Shown here one piece after another: positions 8,536 to 10,859 of a stretch of 10,859 nucleotides of DNA (position 1 is its first letter; each line of letters begins with the position of its first letter). The stretch is from Nitrospirota bacterium (GTDB lineage: Bacteria > Nitrospirota > Nitrospiria > Nitrospirales > Nitrospiraceae): positions 1-10,859 of the forward strand of contig VBOM01000132.1 in assembly GCA_005877535.1 (NCBI GenBank), in the 5' to 3' direction. Made by a program: the position numbers and the translations under genes. A model generated the notes under the pieces. That model had not been told where the DNA came from. It saw only the letters and a list, made by a program, of their open reading frames with translations, and did not search any database.

Positions 8536-8565
8536 TTGACTCTCTCCGATTCACATTGCTACGAT
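8536..8565 (+). promoter_or_regulatory. Promoter directly abutting the start codon at 8573
   Basis: TTGACT (8536-8541), an 18-nt spacer and TACGAT (8560-8565) place the transcription start about 7 nt downstream, at or next to the ATG at 8573. Together with the absence of any ribosome binding site this suggests a leaderless mRNA. Confidence 0.55.
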
Positions 8566-8572
8566 ACGCCGC

Positions 8573-9034
8573 ATGATGCATCACACCACCACAGCTACCA
8601 ATGAACCGATGAATGCCTGTCAAACCGATCTGGAAGAACCCACCCCCTTCATCCGCCGACGCCTGGTTCGGCTTATCATCTACGCCGGGCTTGGGGTTTT
8701 TGTTCTCCTGATGGTGATCTGGCCGCTCATCGCACAACTCAAAGATCCGGATTTTCAAAAACATATCGCGGAACATCGCGTTATGGTCGGCATGTCGAAA
8801 GAACAGGTGCTACAGGCCTGGGGAGGACCACAAACGATCAACACGACGTTCACCAAAGAAGGCATCCGTCGCGAGGAATGGATATTTGAAGATTGGGAGA
8901 GCGCCTCAGCGGTGAAACACCGCTATCTGTATTTTGAAGAAGGCAGCCTTATCGGCGGATGGTTCCAAGGCTCAGACGAACGGCTCCCCATTCAGTCTCC
9001 GTCGAACCCACACAGCCCAAAACCGCACAGCTAG
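8573..9034 (+). CDS. Membrane-anchored BamE/OmlA-like protein
   Basis: Protein of 153 residues with a single transmembrane helix (about 32-55: LVRLIIYAGLGVFVLLMVIW, then PLIAQL) preceded by arginines, so the N-terminus is cytoplasmic and the rest faces the periplasm. The region at 70-130 fits a BamE/OmlA-like fold: MVGMSKEQVLQAWGGPQ (71-87) is the typical helix-turn, followed by strands with REEWIFED (100-107), KHRYLYFEEG (115-124) and LIGGW (126-130). Such domains act in envelope assembly in BamE itself, but many homologues have no known role. The C-terminus is a Pro/Ser-rich tail. Start choice is uncertain: ATGs at 8573, 8576 and 8609 all lack a ribosome binding site, and a promoter ending at 8565 supports leaderless initiation at 8573. 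The stop lies 3 nt before the inverted-repeat element at 9038-9222. Confidence 0.82.
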   Translation: MMHHTTTATNEPMNACQTDLEEPTPFIRRRLVRLIIYAGLGVFVLLMVIWPLIAQLKDPDFQKHIAEHRVMVGMSKEQVLQAWGGPQTINTTFTKEGIRREEWIFEDWESASAVKHRYLYFEEGSLIGGWFQGSDERLPIQSPSNPHSPKPHS

Positions 9035-9037
9035 AGT

Positions 9038-9222
9038 CCTGTCCGACATTGCTGTTCGTGACGAGGCGAAGGAGATGCGGCCAGATGCGAAGCCGCGGCC
9101 CCGGAAGAACCGGAGGGGAATCTGCTGGAATACTACGTTGAGGATTTTTTCGGGCCGAGAACAGCGCAGCAGATGGTTGCGAATTGAATCATTACCGCAG
9201 TCGAAGGGTGAATGTCGGACAG
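9038..9222 (+). repeat. Inverted-repeat-bounded intergenic element, copy A (MITE-like)
   Basis: The ends are a perfect 12-bp inverted repeat: CTGTCCGACATT at 9039-9050 and AATGTCGGACAG at 9211-9222, giving a unit of 184 bp. Further inside, TTCG on the left and CGAA on the right weakly extend the pairing. Internal short hairpins are CCGG-AAGAA-CCGG (9101-9113) and GCGGC/GCCGC (9078-9095). There is no open frame of note. A diverged copy lies inverted at 2309-2479. The element fills the gap between two convergent genes. No clear target-site duplication is visible. It could be a miniature transposable element or a structured intergenic repeat; which one cannot be decided from two copies. Confidence 0.65.
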
Positions 9223-9237
9223 ATTCGTACTGTGTGC

Positions 9238-9474
9238 CTACGGCTGCGACGAGACATCACGCACCGCCAACCGCAGTCGGCTGAGGAGCACTTCCGCACG
9301 GAGATGATCGCACTCGTCGACCATGACACTTGAGTTGAGAATTGGGAGTCCGGGATACAAACTACTCACATGTTCGTTCTGAACCATGTAGGCGATACCA
9401 CTGCCCTCCAGCAGACTCGTAATCATTGCCAGCTCGCCCATGCTCTGCGGCTCAGTGAGACGGATCATCGGCAT
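9238..9474 (-). CDS. DUF2007-like small protein
   Basis: Protein of 78 residues. The pattern fits the DUF2007 family (annotated as putative signal-transducing proteins): an opening strand, a helix with ELAMITSLLEGSGIAYMVQN (14-33), the EHVSSLYPGLP loop (34-44), a strand SSVMVDE and a final helix DHLRAEVLLSRLRLA. The fold is a small alpha/beta domain related in shape to PII/ACT-type modules; its biochemical role is not established. The ATG at 9474 is preferred over GTG at 9483 because GGAG (minus strand, 9486-9483) lies 8 nt upstream of 9474. It is probably cytosolic. It is on the same strand as the gene at 9567 with a 92-bp gap, so co-transcription is possible. Its 3' end faces the inverted-repeat element. 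Confidence 0.8.
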   Translation of the reverse strand: MPMIRLTEPQSMGELAMITSLLEGSGIAYMVQNEHVSSLYPGLPILNSSVMVDECDHLRAEVLLSRLRLAVRDVSSQP

Positions 9475-9566
9475 GCGACACACTCCACACTCAAACCGGT
9501 CTCGGGCAATTGCACCATCTCGTTTCGTTGCTTTTTCTCTGAATCCCTCTTACACTCTTCCACGGG

Positions 9567-9851
9567 CTAGGGGGTTTCGGTAATGTGAACACGGCGCTCT
9601 TTGCCAGGACCGCCCGAAACGGTCAACACACGTTTCCATTCTCGGATCTGATACACCGCCCAAGCAGGAGATTGGCCTTTGAAGTAGGCATCAGGGTCTT
9701 CCCCGCTGGCATTGAAATAGATCGGCTCCGTGAAGCCTTCCTCCAACACATAGTCGAGGAGACAGTCGGTCACAAAACCCGAACCTCGCAGTGATACTTC
9801 TGCGAGTATCGACAGAATGTCTTCTGGATTTTGTACCGTCACATGATTCAT
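9567..9851 (-). CDS. Hypothetical protein, 94 residues
   Basis: I do not recognise a family. The ATG at 9851 is chosen because GGAG (minus strand, 9863-9860) lies 8 nt upstream and a good promoter sits at 9874-9903; the frame is open further upstream to 10088, but that part is antisense to the CADD-like gene and is a shadow. The protein begins with a helix-forming segment (PEDILSILAEVSLRG, 9-23), then a hydrophobic acidic stretch (TDCLLDYVLEEGF), a region rich in aromatic residues (YFNASGEDPDAYFKGQSP, then AWAVYQIREWKRV) and a basic end. There is no signal peptide or membrane segment, so it is probably cytosolic. It is divergent from the CADD-like gene, with 57 bp between start codons. Confidence 0.68.
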   Translation of the reverse strand: MNHVTVQNPEDILSILAEVSLRGSGFVTDCLLDYVLEEGFTEPIYFNASGEDPDAYFKGQSPAWAVYQIREWKRVLTVSGGPGKERRVHITETP

Positions 9852-9873
9852 TGACACATCTCCGCGCCATCGG

Positions 9874-9903
9874 ATTGTAACGAGCCACTCACCAGGAAGG
9901 CAA
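9874..9903 (-). promoter_or_regulatory. Promoter of the 94-residue protein gene
   Basis: On the minus strand TTGCCT (9903-9898), an 18-nt spacer and TACAAT (9879-9874) predict a start near 9867, directly before the GGAG at 9863-9860. The -35 overlaps the AGGAAGG ribosome binding site (9894-9900) of the divergent gene, so the two genes share a very compact control region. Confidence 0.55.
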
Positions 9904-9908
9904 CAGAC

Positions 9909-10658
9909 ATGACACGTCCCATGACGAAAAGCCGATTCCAAGAAGAACTCTTGCGTATAATGGACCGTAAGCATCATTGGGCCTGGCCGGCATTCACCGA
10001 CGGAACGGTCACCATCGATCAACTCACACACCACTTTCAACAAGAATACGGCGTGTACGTACGTGACTTTCCTGTGTTCCTGGCGCACATTTACGGACGG
10101 AATCCCCCTGCCCCGGTCCGCCGGATGCTCGCCGATAATATTTACGAAGAAGACACCGGGGGGCTCTCTTTGGGAAAGTCACACCCGGAATTGTTCCTGA
10201 CCATGATGGCAGGCCTTGGATTGCCGGCGCGTATTTTTGACAGGGTGCGCCTCTTACCGGCCAGTCGACGCTACCGTGCCTGGCTAGACCGTGTCGCGAA
10301 TAACCGAGACTGGGTCATCGGAGCAGCGGCCTTGACTGTCTTCGTAGAAGGCAGCGTGAAGGATCGCGGGGAAATCGCCGACCCCTCCAAGCCCAAGACC
10401 GCCGAAGACATCGAAGCGATCGTCCAAACCCACCCACTAGTGAGATACCACGGCCTGCCCCTCGATTCCATGGATCTGATTCGCGCACACCAAATGGTCG
10501 AAGCCGGGCACCGCCACGATGCCTATGCCATGGTGGTGAACTACGCCACGACACATACCCAACAACAAGCCGTACTGAGCTGCCTCAACAACTGCCTGAG
10601 GCTCTGGCAGGCTTATCGCGATGCAGTCGCCAAAGCCTGTGGATTGAAAAAGACCTAA
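9909..10658 (+). CDS. CADD/PqqC-like haem-oxygenase-fold protein
   Basis: Protein of 249 residues of the TenA/PqqC/CADD superfamily, an all-helical di-metal oxygenase-like fold. The presumed metal ligands are E80 or E81 (NIYEEDTGG), H92 (KSHPELF), E147 (TVFVEGS) and H194-x3-E198-x2-H201; relatives usually have H-x3-D-x2-H, so Asp is replaced by Glu. CADD of Chlamydia and its Nitrosomonas homologue supply p-aminobenzoate for folate synthesis, with CADD consuming one of its own tyrosines. Aligning HHWAWPAFTDG (22-32) with the equivalent CADD segment puts W26 where that tyrosine would be, while Y47 and Y50 remain nearby. PqqC-type or other oxidase roles are possible, but no other pqq genes are present. 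The start is secure: AGGAAGG (9894-9900) lies 8 nt upstream of the ATG. No signal peptide, so cytosolic. The next gene begins 11 nt after the stop, suggesting an operon. The family is confident; the exact reaction is not. Confidence 0.85.
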   Translation: MTRPMTKSRFQEELLRIMDRKHHWAWPAFTDGTVTIDQLTHHFQQEYGVYVRDFPVFLAHIYGRNPPAPVRRMLADNIYEEDTGGLSLGKSHPELFLTMMAGLGLPARIFDRVRLLPASRRYRAWLDRVANNRDWVIGAAALTVFVEGSVKDRGEIADPSKPKTAEDIEAIVQTHPLVRYHGLPLDSMDLIRAHQMVEAGHRHDAYAMVVNYATTHTQQQAVLSCLNNCLRLWQAYRDAVAKACGLKKT

Positions 10659-10669
10659 ATTGCACCTTG

Positions 10670-10859
10670 GTGATCTATCTCTCATTTTTGTTTCTTATTC
10701 TGACCATCAGCCATCCGCCATTGGCCATTAGCTCCCTTCCTTCCGACGCCATGACGCTGGTTCCTGCCGGAGAATTCCTGATGGGCAATCCGGTCGGTGG
10801 CGATGGTCTTCCCGACGAACGGCCACAACGCCTCGTCTACACCGCACCATTCTGGATCG
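10670..10859 (+). CDS. Exported FGE-sulfatase-domain protein, 5' part (runs off window)
   Basis: Reading from GTG at 10670 (TTG at 10667 is an alternative) gives 63 codons open to the window edge. Residues 1-26 look like a signal peptide: MIYLSFLFLILTIS is strongly hydrophobic, followed by HPPLAISSLPSDA. Then MTLVPAGEFLMGN (28-40), LPDERPQRLVY and APFWI match the opening of the formylglycine-generating enzyme (SUMF1/FGE-sulfatase) domain, whose signature is hydrophobic-x-x-P-x-G-x-F-x-M-G followed by D-E-x-P-x-x-x-V. True FGE oxidises a sulfatase cysteine using copper and a C-terminal cysteine pair; many homologues with this domain lack that activity, and the diagnostic C-terminus is outside the window. 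No clear ribosome binding site is seen. With only 11 nt after the CADD-like stop, translational coupling or a shared mRNA is likely. Confidence 0.8.
   Translation, partial: MIYLSFLFLILTISHPPLAISSLPSDAMTLVPAGEFLMGNPVGGDGLPDERPQRLVYTAPFWI

Noticed and set aside
9852..10088. N-terminal extension (79 codons) of the 94-residue minus-strand protein
   Set aside because: It is antisense to the CADD-like gene and spans the promoter; the ATG at 9851 has GGAG at ideal spacing.

Overview
The window (about 10.9 kb, moderately GC-rich, chromosomal in character) most resembles a Nitrospira-type bacterium (Nitrospirota). This is an inference from gene content and protein style: a cobalamin-dependent methionine synthase, a CADD/PqqC-like protein of the kind seen in nitrifiers and Chlamydia, several lineage-restricted exported proteins, and an HD-GYP response regulator. 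No marker here proves the taxon. There are no rRNA or tRNA genes, CRISPR arrays or transposase genes.

Layout. The left edge holds the 5' 220 codons of ribonuclease PH (rph, minus strand) with a good promoter and ribosome binding site. A gene-free stretch of about 0.6 kb follows, containing a perfect 14-bp palindrome. Next is a plus-strand response regulator whose HD-GYP output domain has lost its middle, including the HHE and GYP motifs. A diverged intergenic repeat (2309-2479) lies directly behind its stop codon, followed by a strong sigma70-type promoter and an unrecognised 169-residue protein. Convergent to that is the large metH gene (minus strand), whose start is better placed at 6866 than at the longest possible start, 6935.

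Divergent from metH is a signal-peptide protein (7034-7825), which converges on a DUF4124-like membrane protein (7865-8440). Divergent from that is a membrane-anchored BamE/OmlA-like protein (8573-9034) that seems to have a leaderless mRNA. Directly after it lies a 184-bp element bounded by a perfect 12-bp inverted repeat (9039-9222); it is homologous, in the opposite orientation, to the element at 2309-2479. Then come two small minus-strand genes, a DUF2007-like protein and an unrecognised 94-residue protein. The right end has a plus-strand CADD/PqqC-like haem-oxygenase-fold protein and, 11 bp later, the 5' part of an exported formylglycine-generating-enzyme-like (FGE-sulfatase domain) protein that runs off the window.

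How the genes relate. Most are single transcription units with their own promoters. The only likely operon is the CADD-like/FGE-like pair, and possibly the two small minus-strand genes. A metabolic link is conceivable: CADD-like proteins supply p-aminobenzoate for folate in some bacteria, and MetH uses methyl-tetrahydrofolate, but the genes are not co-transcribed here. The items most worth a second look are the internally deleted HD-GYP domain, the paired inverted-repeat elements, and the CADD-like protein with an unusual residue where the sacrificial tyrosine is expected.
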